DNA of 36,760 nucleotides, from positions 1 to 36,760 of the forward strand of contig NW_019775452.1 in assembly GCF_001039355.2 (NCBI RefSeq), written 5' to 3'. Source of the DNA: Lingula anatina. Taxonomy: Eukaryota; Brachiopoda; Lingulata; Lingulida; Lingulidae. This document shows positions 1 through 9,480 of this stretch, piece by piece. Made by a program: the position numbers and the translations under genes. Numbering within the stretch: the stretch's first letter is position 1; every line of letters begins with the position of its first letter. Under the pieces are notes generated by a model that saw only the letters and a list, made by a program, of their open reading frames with translations, was not told the DNA's origin and ran no database searches.

Positions 1-150
1 CCTAAATCCAAGAGATGGGTACGGGGGCCCTTACCGTCTAGGAGGAGAAGCGGTAACGGTAGCCGTCCGGAGGAGCCGGCGGAACGATCCGGACGGGACC
101 GAAACCATGTGTACCGCCAGCGCTAACGCTGGTGGTACAATAAATATTTA
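1..150. other. GC-rich segment with stacked inverted repeats; possible exon edge
   Basis: This stretch is far richer in G+C and CpG than the AT-rich DNA after it. It contains three inverted repeats: a 6-bp arm pair (31-36 / 51-56), an 8-bp pair (63-70 / 89-96), and a 12-bp hairpin with one G:T pair and a 4-base loop (111-122 / 127-138). Read on the plus strand, frame 1 is open from the window edge to a TAA at 124-126 inside the last hairpin loop, and AATAAA follows at 139-144. That would suit the end of a gene. Read on the minus strand, a short ATG frame runs into a good splice donor, and a TATAAATA-like string lies upstream, which would suit a first exon. I cannot choose between these readings or name a product. 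A transposon end is a third option. Confidence 0.3.
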
Positions 151-569
151 TAGTTGTTAAAATCAAATAAAAAGAAAAAAAAAAACGAAATATTTACAGG
201 GAAAAAATTCTCCACAATGGATAGATTAAAGCTTAACTTGAAGAAATATAAGAGATTCTTCCAGAAAAAAAAAAAAAACAACATTTACCTTTGTAACATC
301 CTGAAGCGACAGGAAGAAAGAATACAACATCGTGTTAGCAATGGCAAAGAAAAGTGCGCAAATTAATTTTTTCTACATCTAAAATATTAATAATAATGTA
401 AAGATAAGAATGATATTATGACAAAGCAAAAGAAGCAAGCAAAAAAAATAAAAAATAAAAAAAAACAAGAAATATGTCACAATCTGTGTATACATAAGGC
501 ACCATCTATAGTCAATAACTGCTTTTCTCATGACATAAACATATACATATACATATACATATACACATA
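151..569. other. AT-rich non-coding stretch with a short (ATACAT)n tract
   Basis: This is A-rich low-complexity sequence with no convincing coding signal. The open frames here are lysine/asparagine-rich by composition only. A short imperfect ATACAT tract (about 540-567) abuts the hAT-like element. Confidence 0.5.
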
Positions 570-830
570 CAGGGGCAGATCCAGATTATTTGAAGGGGAT
601 TCCAGTTTTTATAAGAATGAAAGTAAGGCCTTGGATGAGGAACTGCACCTTGCCCCCTTGGTGTGGGGTTCAGTGTTTCGGAGGGCAATCGGTGCCATTT
701 GGTGCACTTTAGAACTATGACTCAGCTCTTCAAAATCCTTATACCAAGAGGGGAATATTGATGCGATTTTTTTCAAGACACCAAGTGGGGGTTCAGGACC
801 CCCCTGACACCCATCCTAAATCCGCTATTG
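570..830 (+). mobile_element. hAT-like non-autonomous DNA element (MITE), about 261 bp
   Basis: The element begins CAGGGGCAGATCCAG and ends CTAAATCCGCTATTG. The reverse complement of the end (CAATAGCGGATTTAG) is a degenerate match to the start, giving terminal inverted repeats of the CAGNGGCRGATYYAG type seen in many animal hAT elements. The flanking octamers tacacata (562-569) and cacacaga (831-838) agree at 6 of 8 positions, as expected for a decayed 8-bp target duplication. There is no transposase. A fragment of the same family lies at 34166-34225. Confidence 0.65.
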
Positions 831-1438
831 CACACAGATGGCGCCTTATGTATACACAATATGTGACATGCACAACTGAGTTAATTTATCACAAAATATG
901 CACAATATTGCCATTTAATAATTAATCAAAGCAATTAGGATGTTAAAATCAACACAAGTACATGTTAAGAAGCACACAATACTGTGGCACATACAGGATA
1001 GTATAATTCAAGCTGATATTACTGATGATCATGTAACACTTCAGGCCAGGCATTTGTCTCTAGAAATCTTTCAGTACAAATTGAATTGCATTTCAGAATT
1101 CAGGAATAATGATCGGAAATTATGACTGTCTACTGACAATACAAGACACTTTTCAACAACAGTGTTTGATTAAACAATTTCATTTTCTATTGTGTAACAG
1201 TAAGTAGAAGAAAATGAAACCATTTTCAAATTGTTAAAATTACAGAGACAAACCACTGAGCCTCCGTTAAATAAACAGACTAATGGACTGTTTAATAAAT
1301 CCAGCCCTTATTTTTCAACAAAATTTTATCAAACACACCACGGTTATAGTGAAGCATATAAAATCAGATTCAATTTTTTTCTTAAATCTAGATGACATTT
1401 AGACTTAATAAAAATGAATTAATATTTAACTTTTATTA
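831..1438. other. Non-coding, AT-rich; no gene seen
   Basis: I looked here for the missing last exon of the TMEM218-like gene on the minus strand and did not find a segment matching the expected FFIGRY-type region. The sequence could be intron or 3' untranslated DNA of that gene. Confidence 0.4.
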
Positions 1439-1501
1439 CTATTCTTCCCAGTAACTATTAACAGATCCAAAGGAAAAACAATCTTTGATACCAATATGTA
1501 C

Positions 1502-2267
1502 CTTGATATCAGCACGTACATCTTCAGGTGTTGTCAGAGGTAAAAATATCAATATGATGGTGATAATGATGGCTAGCAGAATCACCCCAGCTGCTCCAAA
1601 CCTTCAAGGACAAATCAAAACATGTGATAAAGATATACTGGGGTAATGCCAACACTTACCGATTTACTAGTAGCTGGGGTAGCGCTAACACTCGCCAATT
1701 AAGCCAAATGCTAAAACTGACTTAAATTGGCTAAAGAAAAAGGGCCTGATTTGACTTGTTTTAGTCAAATTATAACCATTTATATTACAAATTGACAAAA
1801 AAGTGGTGATTTGGCTAAGCCAAAAAAATTGCTAGTGCTACCCCAGAGTAGCCAAATGCTGAAATTGACTATACTTGGCTGAACAAAATAGGGTTGATTC
1901 TACTTATTTCAATCATATTTAAACCATTTGATGAACAAAAAAAGTGATAAAAAAGTAGTAATTTGGTTAAATGAAAAAAAAAAAAAAATTGCTAGCACCA
2001 TTATGGTCAACAACTTACTGGCACACATCAAACATTTAATCCTCATATGGCAAAGATTTTAAATTTATGTATAACAAAAATAAAATTTTATTAATTAAAT
2101 GAGATTTTAATGAAATGAAGTTAAAATTCAAAACACAGTGATGCAGTGGTTCAAGCTTACGCAAGGGGTCCCTCGGCTCTTGCCAAGGCTAAGCAGAGTA
2201 TAATGCACAAAGTCCACAAAAAACCCAGGGTGAAAATACCACCTCCCAGACCAAGTACTAGCGCCAT
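1502..2267 (-). CDS. TMEM218: TMEM218-like small membrane protein, first two coding exons (partial)
   Basis: There are two minus-strand exons, 2161-2267 (ATG at 2267) and 1502-1601. Exon 1 ends ..CTT GC|gtaagc; exon 2 follows ..ttgaag|G. They join in frame (107 + 100 nt = 69 codons), and the intron is 559 bp. The product starts MALVLGLGGGIFTLGFLW and has two hydrophobic helices separated by a short LARAEGPLAFG segment, then LPLTTPEDVRADIK. From memory of the family, the pattern VLGxGxGxF..LW....LC..L.RA.G...F....A.I.T..L..FP fits TMEM218, a protein of about 115 residues in the ciliary transition zone. A plausible donor (AAG|GTACAT) closes exon 2. Unspliced, the frame would run on to a TAG at 1439-1441, giving a 20-residue tail. 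The final exon with the third and fourth helices was not found and probably lies beyond the window. Identity rests on motif spacing, not a search. Confidence 0.68.
1639..1995. repeat. Dimeric MITE-like repeat in the TMEM218-like intron
   Basis: Two related units of about 150 bp (about 1695-1830 and 1850-1990) share the phrases gccaaatgctRaaattgact, aaccattt, and a closing ttgctagYRc. The first is bounded by an inverted terminal repeat, TGGGGTAGCGCTAAC at 1675-1689 against GCTAGTGCTACCCCA at 1831-1845. A further related end, tggggtaatgccaacac, lies at 1639. There is no coding capacity. Confidence 0.6.
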
Positions 2268-2658
2268 CTAGGCTGGATGCATTAGTACTCTGTATCAATT
2301 GGTCAACAGCTCAGCAAGACCTTCAAATCACAAAAAAATATAAAGTATTGCATTTAAATTATGATTAAATCTATGGTACATTGTAATAACATATAATTAC
2401 AAATGAAATGGCATGAAAATACACATGCTTTGTCAATCATGATTATCAGATAATTAGAAAGAATGAAGACCTTTCTAATATTTTGTTAAAACTACTATTT
2501 CAATTTTTAATTGTTGAGGGGCACCATCGTTTCACGTTTTAAATACTTATTCTTGTGCAAGCACATATTTAAAACAATAAAAACAAAAAAAATCAAAGAT
2601 ATAAATTACGTTTGTCAATTTGACTAGTCTACACATTTGTGGTGTATTGTACATGTTG
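2268..2658. other. Upstream region of the TMEM218-like gene; nothing else recognised
   Basis: AT-rich sequence 5' of the first coding exon (minus strand). The promoter or a 5' untranslated exon should be in this direction, but I see no clear core promoter element. Confidence 0.35.
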
Positions 2659-2821
2659 TAGTGTTCACAAATATAATTCCCAGACATTTTAATTATTCAA
2701 ATTGCACACGTCCACTTAAGTTACATGACTACAGGTAAGGCCATAAAACGAGTCGAGTGCACAAGCAATCGACTCTAATCAAATTAATTTACATGTCTGG
2801 GAATTATATTTGTGAACACTA
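2659..2821. mobile_element. MITE with perfect 28-bp terminal inverted repeats
   Basis: The 28-base arms at 2659-2686 and 2794-2821 are exact reverse complements (TAGTGTTCACAAATATAATT.. / ..AATTATATTTGTGAACACTA). The outermost TA could be a Tc1/mariner-type TA target duplication. The 163-bp element has no coding capacity. Its interior and right end recur at 3224-3358. Confidence 0.85.
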
Positions 2822-3223
2822 GTTATGTACCTTTACATATACATATGAGATGAATGTCCTAAACTTATGTAATTTAGAACGCTTAATTCAAGCGTGGGCT
2901 CGAAATAGGACATTACGTTTTAAACTTACTCAGTGGATAACGCAATTCGAAATTCCACGGTTCGTGTCAGATTTACGTAATGTCGCGCAAAGAAAACCCA
3001 AGTCCACATAATGACCAGTTCAATGGTTTATTGGTTGACGATCTCTAACTACATGTTCTATACGTGAAGCCTCCAACTTCTAAGCCGTCTCCCATAGCTC
3101 CGTCGAGCGGTCACCTTCGAGTCTTCTTCAGTCTGCCCCCCAATATTATTTCTAGACGTCTTTTATACGTATTTCTTATCTATAGGTGGATTCTGTGCTG
3201 CAGTATTTGGCGGTACATACTAA

Positions 3224-3358
3224 TTTTAATTATTCAAATTGCACACGTCCACTTAAGTTACATGACTACAGGTAAGGCCAAAAAACGAGTCGAGTGCACA
3301 AGCAATCGACTCTAATCAAATTAATTTACATGTCTGGGAATTATATTTGTGAACACTA
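3224..3358. mobile_element. Left-truncated second copy of the 28-bp-TIR MITE
   Basis: The sequence from ttttaattattcaaattgca through the right terminal repeat is nearly identical to 2687-2821 (one clear difference, cataaaacg versus caaaaaacg). The left inverted repeat is absent. It lies in the same orientation as the intact copy, about 400 bp away. The near-identity implies recent duplication. Confidence 0.8.
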
Positions 3359-4139
3359 CAATGTACATAATGCTAGTATCATACTCAAAACATTGCATCT
3401 GGATAGAGCTGGTAATGTCAACGGAAAGCCAAGGTGTTAATTCTGCTATTATAGGCTATAGGGCTTTCGTTAAAACTGCATCAGTGCTACCGATTCAGCT
3501 GCTCTCCTGTCACCATTACAACTTGTCCCCTTTGCATGAGAATTGTTGATAAACTGAAATTGCAATTATTTCCATGTCAACTGTTTATAACAGAGCTTAA
3601 ATAATGTACAAAGTTTAAAGTGACAAAACCTTGTATTACATAAGAGAACACATAAACAACCTGCGTTACCACGAATTTTTTTAAGTTCGTCGGGTTCATT
3701 TGTGATGTATTCTGTGTTTTTATTCAAAATCTAGCTTATTTTGACTCTGTATATTTACAACTGAAAAAAAGTCGTTTTTTTTTTCTTTTCATCAGTCAAC
3801 TTATTGAAAATCACCCCCATGACTTCAAGTCATGAATGGATGAAGATGTTGCATCGACGGATTGCATGTTTGGTGTTCGGGTTTATACATGGACAACATC
3901 CTCGGCTTTGAGTCTTAAAACTGTAATATTGAAAGCGTCATGAAACAAATTCTATGAGAATTGTCAACCGGATAAAACGCATTCATTCCAAATCTATAAT
4001 GGAGCGATTTCATATCCGTGATTTGCCTCCTCTATGACAAGGGCGGATCATTATTAGGCTACATGACCCCAGCACTTAAATTTGCTTTCAACCACTCCCC
4101 TCCCACCCAAACCCCCTAAAAAGTCCCACCCTACATGGG
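3359..4139. other. Non-coding stretch; no gene recognised
   Basis: No open frame here shows family motifs, and I see no repeat with another part of the window. A small palindrome (catgact tca agtcatg) is near 3820. Confidence 0.4.
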
Positions 4140-4720
4140 ACCCCTGATATCTATTCCAAGGACAACCATTCCTCTCACACCGGGCGGCGGGACGCAAACG
4201 TACGAACATCAGTTATGGATTGAATTCGACGGCTTCGTGAACCACAGAAGTCGCCAAGTAATTTTTTTCTAATGATTTTTTTAATGGTATATTAGACAAC
4301 TTGATTATATAGTGTGTAAGATAGTTTACAGACGGTTTTGTTTTCAACCAGAATGACTTAGATAGCTTGCGACCCTACCTCTCAAGACCCCTCACTCTTG
4401 GGGGCCTGGTAGTCCTGTGCGCATTCTAATTCTAAAAACAAATAGAATTATGCTCAGTGAGAGAAAGCGGATGTCCTGCTCGTATTTACTTTCACTTGGT
4501 ACTATACTTCGTAGTCCCAGCAAGACTGTGCACTGTTTGTTTAATTATGTCTTTACCGACTTCACCGTCGACATTAAAATTGCAAAGACTACTGAAAACA
4601 AAAACTGTTCTGCTGTCGATCGCGTTTATTTACATTTTGAAAAACTGAACCTCAGTGCTAAACAAAATAATAAAAAAATAAAGTATTTAACATCTTCAAG
4701 GCCCGTTCGATTTTACTTCT
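4140..4720. repeat. TRIM-associated 3'-side module, copy 1
   Basis: It is homologous to 16885-17530 and, for the inner part, to 10470-10800. Shared phrases include the GGCGGGAC block near 4185, ctcagtgagagaaagcgg, cttcgtagtcc, and the aaaactgttctg / cctcagtgct block. A hairpin-forming segment (about 4450-4500) is preserved. It lies downstream of the TRIM gene at 5439-7682, which reads leftward, so it belongs to a duplicated TRIM unit. It has no protein-coding signal. Confidence 0.65.
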
Positions 4721-4769
4721 AAAACATCAAGCTGTGTACTATAACCAGCAATATTTCTATCATTTGTTT

Positions 4770-4943
4770 TACATTCTGTACGCATCATCTAACCATCGTC
4801 TAACCAGCAGAGAAACTCTGTTATATTCAGTATTTCATGCTTGGGCCAGCATAAGCCCTGAACGCATCAGACAATTATATGAAACCTTGCTTCGTAGACT
4901 GGCACCTATTATTAGGTCACGTGGCTATGCCACTAAGTACTAA
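4770..4943 (+). pseudogene. Tc1/mariner transposase C-terminal remnant
   Basis: The plus-strand frame ends WASISPERIRQLYETL, then RRLAPIIRSRGYATKY and a stop. The pattern W..I....I..L......RR...I...G..T.Y is the usual carboxy end of Tc1-like transposases. The upstream portion with the catalytic DDE residues is missing, and the fragment abuts the TRIM-associated module on its left. The related 3' terminus of the element follows to about 5118. Confidence 0.6.
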
Positions 4944-5118
4944 TTTTGGACTTGAAACTGCATATTTTGGTAGAATGTATATTTTGTTCTCATTTTGTGA
5001 TTTTTTGTGAAATTTGATGTTAATAAAATGATACCAGGAGCATATCATTCCACAGTCATTTATCTCCCCCATAGTATTGGCTCAGTAGGGGTGACACTTC
5101 TTTTGTCCAGTGTGTGTA
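4944..5118 (+). mobile_element. 3' end of the Tc1-like element, with terminal repeat
   Basis: Non-coding DNA after the transposase stop ends in gtgacacttcttttgtccag, close to the inverse of the typical Tc1-like terminus (CAGTG..CAAAAGTGTC), followed by tgtgtgTA. The matching 5' terminus is not seen. Confidence 0.5.
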
Positions 5119-5438
5119 CATGTTAAAACTTATCAAAAAATGAAAATGAAGAAAATAGAAAATATCCAAAATAGGCCAAAATGAAATCCACTGTTAACAG
5201 TTAAAATGTAAAAGTGAAAAAATGTATCTGCAAATGAAAAAATCGTTGACCTGCAAAATATGGGTGTGCTTAATTAAATATAATAAAATTGATTATATTA
5301 TATGTCTTCGTATATCTTCATGCACTTCGGCACTATTTCAACAAACATACATTATATTATTTGTAACGTGTGTTTACTACATTCCCTTAGCTATATCAAT
5401 CACAATTCAAAAATCATTTAATATTCAAATCATGTAAG
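5119..5438. other. 3' flank of TRIM gene 1, probably its 3' untranslated region
   Basis: AT-rich sequence immediately after the stop codon of the minus-strand TRIM gene. The nearest part (tcacaattcaaa.. around 5400) resembles the 3' flanks of the other two TRIM genes. I see no AATAAA on the minus strand close to the stop. Confidence 0.4.
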
Positions 5439-7682
5439 TCATTTCTCATTAATGTACTTATATGTGGCTACTTGTCCTGGGATGAATGGATTTACGCATT
5501 CTTTAGTTCCAACAGCAAGCTCTCCTTTACTGTTGACATCAACTGACAGAGGTTGCTCAGTGCTGTCAAACCTTGTCAAAATTTTCCGTAGAAATCTTCC
5601 GTCTGAACCAAGGACAACCACCCTGTGATTAGCGTAGTCAGCTATGAATATGTGTCCAAACTTATCTACGCACACTCCTCGTGGAGAACTCAGTTGTGCG
5701 TCTGCACTTCCACTCTGACCTCGTGTTCCGTATTGGAACATGACGTCACCCTGGGGTGTCACTGCATACACACAGTGGGTCCTGCAGTCGCTGACTATGA
5801 TTGCATTGATGCCGTGGTGGTATGCACAGCGCAGTGAACCTTTACTGCACATTGGGATAGGAATTCTGTTAACAAGTTGAAAAGATTTCATGTCGTACAC
5901 ACAGATGCACTGTGCACCACTATCACACACGTACACCTTACCCTCTGTACGGTCCACAGTGACACCCCAGGGGTCAGACATATCACCCTGACCAAAACAT
6001 TGTATAACCTGACCTGATGTTGAATACAGTCTACAGCATTTGTCATAGCATGAGACCACAAATGTATCTTTATTGACTGTAGTGATATACATCGCCCCTC
6101 CCTCTATACTGATCTCACCATTATATTGACCTGTGCTGGAGAATACAGACACTGTATTATCACAGAAAAAGTCACGTTGTAAAACTAAAACACATCCGTC
6201 ATCTGCACACTGGATATCCCACAGGGAATTCTGAACATAGAAATGAATATTCCGCTTTGGCGTATCAAGCCATGTTATCTTACTTGTTGTCTTCTGAAAC
6301 TCAATCAGCTCGGGATAGTTCGCTCTCTTCTGTTTCAATTTTCCAAAATATGCATCCAAGGGACCGCGGTATGTTTTGGCCGTAATTGACCCCGTTTTGA
6401 CGGACAGCGGCCGTGGTTCTGGGATTTTAGGAAACTGTAGCACAACGTCCATTTCTATTTGCCCTGGTGTAAATGTTATGTCGGTGATCTTGGTGTCAAA
6501 GACAGGCTCTACTGTCTGTAACTCCTGGATTCTAGTTAGAAGTTTTTTAGAGTGGGTCATGACCTCGATGTCAGAACCGGTGTCTGTGAGCTGCTGAGCG
6601 AAATCACGAATGCTCTGGATGGAAATCTTGTTCATTTGTTGCTTGTCCTCTTCTGCTTCTAAAGTCTTCACCTGCGTGGAGGTGACTGCCTCAACTTCTG
6701 CCGATATTGTGCTACTTTTCTTATCTATAAATCTTTTCATTTCGGTGTAATCGGACTGTACTTTTGTTTCATAAGTTTCTAAATGTTGTTTGACAGTGGT
6801 CAAATACGCATCCGTCTGTTGACGTACGTCCTTCTCTATTTGTTGATAATAATCATTGATTTCTTTTTCAATAGTTTTGCTGTTTTTATTTATCTCCTTT
6901 GTCATAGCTAATTTCTGAGAATCCACCAAACAAAGGGCCTTTGTCTGGTTTTCAGTCAGTCTCTTTGCCGTTCTCACAGTGGTCTTTTCCGCCTTCTCAA
7001 AACGAGACCGTTTCTCAGTAGGTAGACATTTTAGCTTCTCTTGTATTAGATCCCGTTGAACTTTCACCACATCCCCTAATTCTTTGAAATCGTGTTTGCT
7101 GTGGACTTTTACAATACATTCCCTGCATATAACAGTGTCATCATTTTCACAATAGAATGCCAGCGGTTCTCCGTCGTGTTTGTCGCAAAAGTCAGCTTTT
7201 TCTAAAACGTGGCTTAATTGTTCTCGTATATTAACTGGGTTAGCTGAAAGATCCACTTGTGAAAGTGGTACAAACGAATGACCCTCACAGAAAGGTATTT
7301 TGTCGTGAACGTCACGGCATGTAGCGCACAGTTGGTTAGTTTTAGGGCATATTTTGCACATGAAAATGGCCTCTTTATGGTTACAATACTCACAAAGTCT
7401 ACCCTCGGGCGCTTTCTGAGTTTTCATGAAATCTGTTACTTTTCTTAAGAAGAAGTTTTTCACGAGAGTTTCTAACCCACCTGGTGGAACGTGGGCCTCT
7501 TGGCGACACACGGGACAGGAGAACTTGTTCTGGACACTATTCTTGGCTGCATGGTCAGCAATGCATTCAAAGCAGAATGTGTGGTAACAGGGGAGCACTC
7601 TCGGGTCTTTATATTCCTTCAGGCATATCTGACATGTTAGAGATTTCTCGCTGAAGGCGCTGCTCATTTCTTTCGAAGCCAT
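5439..7682 (-). CDS. TRIM-NHL E3 ubiquitin ligase, copy 1
   Basis: An intronless 747-residue protein. The start is the ATG at 7682 (MASKEMSSAF), because the reading frame extended to 7766 contains no further ATG and both paralogues begin at the equivalent codon. Domains: C3HC4 RING (C17, C20, C32, H34, C37, C40, C56, C59); B-box 1 (C97, C100, C109, C112, C119, C122, H126, H135); B-box 2 (C166, H169, C178, C186, C189, H194, H197); a glutamine/lysine-rich coiled coil of about residues 200-345; a linker; and an NHL-type beta-propeller from about 470 to the end, with clear repeats DPWGVTVDRTEGKVYVCDSG and SPRGVCVDKFGHIFIADYAN. All zinc ligands are present, so ligase activity is expected, with the propeller binding protein or RNA targets. 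There is no filamin domain, unlike TRIM2/TRIM3. The gene belongs to a same-strand cluster with 11110-13350 and 29378-31582. Its exact orthologue is not assignable. Confidence 0.92.
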   Translation of the reverse strand: MASKEMSSAFSEKSLTCQICLKEYKDPRVLPCYHTFCFECIADHAAKNSVQNKFSCPVCRQEAHVPPGGLETLVKNFFLRKVTDFMKTQKAPEGRLCEYCNHKEAIFMCKICPKTNQLCATCRDVHDKIPFCEGHSFVPLSQVDLSANPVNIREQLSHVLEKADFCDKHDGEPLAFYCENDDTVICRECIVKVHSKHDFKELGDVVKVQRDLIQEKLKCLPTEKRSRFEKAEKTTVRTAKRLTENQTKALCLVDSQKLAMTKEINKNSKTIEKEINDYYQQIEKDVRQQTDAYLTTVKQHLETYETKVQSDYTEMKRFIDKKSSTISAEVEAVTSTQVKTLEAEEDKQQMNKISIQSIRDFAQQLTDTGSDIEVMTHSKKLLTRIQELQTVEPVFDTKITDITFTPGQIEMDVVLQFPKIPEPRPLSVKTGSITAKTYRGPLDAYFGKLKQKRANYPELIEFQKTTSKITWLDTPKRNIHFYVQNSLWDIQCADDGCVLVLQRDFFCDNTVSVFSSTGQYNGEISIEGGAMYITTVNKDTFVVSCYDKCCRLYSTSGQVIQCFGQGDMSDPWGVTVDRTEGKVYVCDSGAQCICVYDMKSFQLVNRIPIPMCSKGSLRCAYHHGINAIIVSDCRTHCVYAVTPQGDVMFQYGTRGQSGSADAQLSSPRGVCVDKFGHIFIADYANHRVVVLGSDGRFLRKILTRFDSTEQPLSVDVNSKGELAVGTKECVNPFIPGQVATYKYINEK

Positions 7683-7770
7683 TGCCGTGGTATGGTAGCG
7701 CCCAGAGTGGGCACAGCGCCCCCTACACTCAGGCTTCCCCTTTCTACTGCTGCCAGACAGCTGCAAAGGC

Positions 7771-7776
7771 TTTATA
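7771..7776 (-). promoter_or_regulatory. Possible TATA box of TRIM gene 1
   Basis: The minus strand reads aaTATAAAg about 90 bases before the ATG. The aligned position in TRIM gene 2 reads cATAAGcg, so it is not conserved. A transcription start could also lie further away, with a spliced 5' untranslated exon. Confidence 0.25.
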
Positions 7777-7821
7777 TTTCATTTCATAGGCTATCTATAC
7801 TGCTTCAAATTTGTCATGATT

Positions 7822-7841
7822 CAGGTGATGTTGTCAATAAC
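7822..7841. promoter_or_regulatory. Conserved upstream block of TRIM genes 1 and 2 (copy at gene 1)
   Basis: The string caggtgatgttgtcaataac recurs with one change at 13485-13504, upstream of TRIM gene 2, within otherwise loosely alignable 5' flanks. It includes an E-box-like CAGGTG. It may be regulatory or simply the best preserved part of the duplicated flank. Confidence 0.3.
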
Positions 7842-7953
7842 GAGTTTTATGTATTGTTTGATAAAGTTATCTATTCACATCACAGTCAGGGTGATATCAG
7901 AGTACAGCGTGATTTACCAGTCATATGCTTCTAGAAGCGGTGTGCAGGTTTTC

Positions 7954-7954
7954 C

Positions 7955-7987
<33 letters not shown>

Positions 7988-8006
7988 GTGTGTGTGTGTG
8001 TGTGTG
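7954..8006. repeat. (GT)n microsatellite
   Basis: About 53 bases of GT repeat with one GC interruption, followed by gaggggtgggg. TRIM gene 2 has a degenerate counterpart (gtgtgtgcgcat..gaggggttggggg, about 13572-13612) at the equivalent upstream place. Confidence 0.95.
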
Positions 8007-8226
8007 AGGGGTGGGGTGTCACTCTTAATTGACCTCATGGGTCCTTATTTTGATTGTCATCAAGTTAAATATGATTTCATACCTGTTGGCTTTACCAACC
8101 ATCGTAGCACGAAAACAGGAATAAAAGTTACTTTTATTAATGATGAATCATTTCACTTAATTACATTGATAGCCAATAGATAAATGGACCAGTCCATGGT
8201 GTTTCATTTATTAATAATCCACTGTC

Positions 8227-8781
8227 ATTACATTATCAACTGATATCTCAATTGCAAGAGGTATACATTCAGGGGTTTTATCATGACAGAAGGTTTTATC
8301 ATGACAGAAGGCTTTATCATGACAACACACATGACTGTCCTCATTCCTTGCTTTTTTCTGAAACAAAATGCGCTGAGGAAGAAACAACCATCCTTGACAC
8401 CTGATGAAGGACTTATATCGAGGCAATATACCAATCTATGAATAGATTATTCAGAAAATTAATATCGGTTCTTTGCATCGGTTCTATGCCCCCTTTAAAT
8501 ATATTTAACAAGAACGTCTCAAAAGTATCCGGGTAAATCTAATATACTGCTTCATTTGCTTACAAGCAATTGGTAATCAGACTAATTTAGAGGCTCATCG
8601 GTACCAAAGTAACGTTTTGTCGACTTGTCGAAAAAGGATGCTTTTCATGTATTTTGCGACAATAAATCTAAACATATATCGAATATTGGATTTTTTGTAT
8701 TTGATCATTGAGTTGGATCTGTAGCTCCCCATTTAAACTGATATGACACCAACTGCTACGACATGTAACTTAATAAAAGTG
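8227..8781. repeat. Dispersed duplicated segment, copy 1
   Basis: It is alignable with 8994-9480 over most of its length (shared: gaaggacttatatcgaggca, cgaatattggat, tgtagctccccatttaaact). Divergence is visible throughout, so the duplication is old. This copy holds an extra 18-base tandem triplication (ttttatcatgacagaagg, about 8276-8329). The phrase cctgatgaaggacttatatcg resembles the CTGATGA-type motif of Penelope-like element ends, but the following GAAA is missing. Confidence 0.7.
8276..8329. repeat. Three tandem 18-bp units
   Basis: The unit ttttatcatgacagaagg is repeated about three times (the last begins cttt and ends acaac). It is absent from the paralogous segment at 8994-9480, so it arose after the duplication. 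Confidence 0.8.
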
Positions 8782-8993
8782 TCTGGCTTTATTTTCCGGG
8801 AATTTTTAATTTATTTTATTAATGATAAAAATTAATCATAATTATTCAAGGAAGCAAAGTATAAGTAGGTCAATGTTTGACCACTGGTTAAAATCATTTC
8901 AAAGGTAATTGATATGTTTGAGTGAACAATACTGAAGAGGAAAACCGCCGCCTGTCCTAGCAAAATGTAGCCACGTCGACGAAAAACCACTGN

Positions 8994-9480
8994 AAATTGC
9001 AAAAGGTATACCTTCAGGGATGACTGCAGGTTTTATCTTTCTGAAACACAATGCGCTGGAAAGAACACCCATTCTTGAGACCTAATGAAGGACTTATATC
9101 GAGGCAATTTACCAACCTATAAATAGATTAATTATTAAAAAAAAATTAGCATTGGTTCTTTGGATCAGTTCTATGCCGTTTTATGGTTCTTTCGGTTCTA
9201 TATTTAACAAGACTATCTCAAAAGTATCTGAATAAATCTATTATACTGTTTCAATTGCTAGCAAGCAAATTGATAAACTGACGTATTAAGAGGTTCAACG
9301 GTACCATAGTAATGTTTTGTCCACTTGTCGAAAAAAGGTTGCATTTCATGTATTTCGCGACTATAAATCTAAACATGTATCGAATATTGGATTATTTGAA
9401 TTTGATCGATGATTTGGGTCTGTAGCTCCCCATTTAAACTGATATGACAACAACTGCTCCGACATGTATCTTAATAAAAG
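8994..9480. repeat. Dispersed duplicated segment, copy 2
   Basis: Paralogue of 8227-8781, ending at ttaataaaag. An isolated N sits at 8992, next to its left edge, so the boundary may coincide with an assembly join. No coding capacity is evident. Confidence 0.7.

Noticed and set aside
940-1125. 61-codon plus-strand frame
   Set aside because: No motif, no repeat support, and it lies in AT-rich DNA opposite the TMEM218-like gene.
5625-6597. Plus-strand frames inside TRIM copy 1, with similar ones in copies 2 and 3
   Set aside because: Shadows of the conserved minus-strand coding sequence; they are preserved only because the TRIM codons are.
7683-7766. Amino-terminal 28-residue extension of TRIM copy 1
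   Set aside because: The first codon there is TTG, not ATG, and the sequence aligns with untranslated DNA upstream of the paralogues. The ATG at 7682 matches the starts of the other copies.
7956-8183. Cysteine/valine repeat frame
   Set aside because: Translation of a GT microsatellite.
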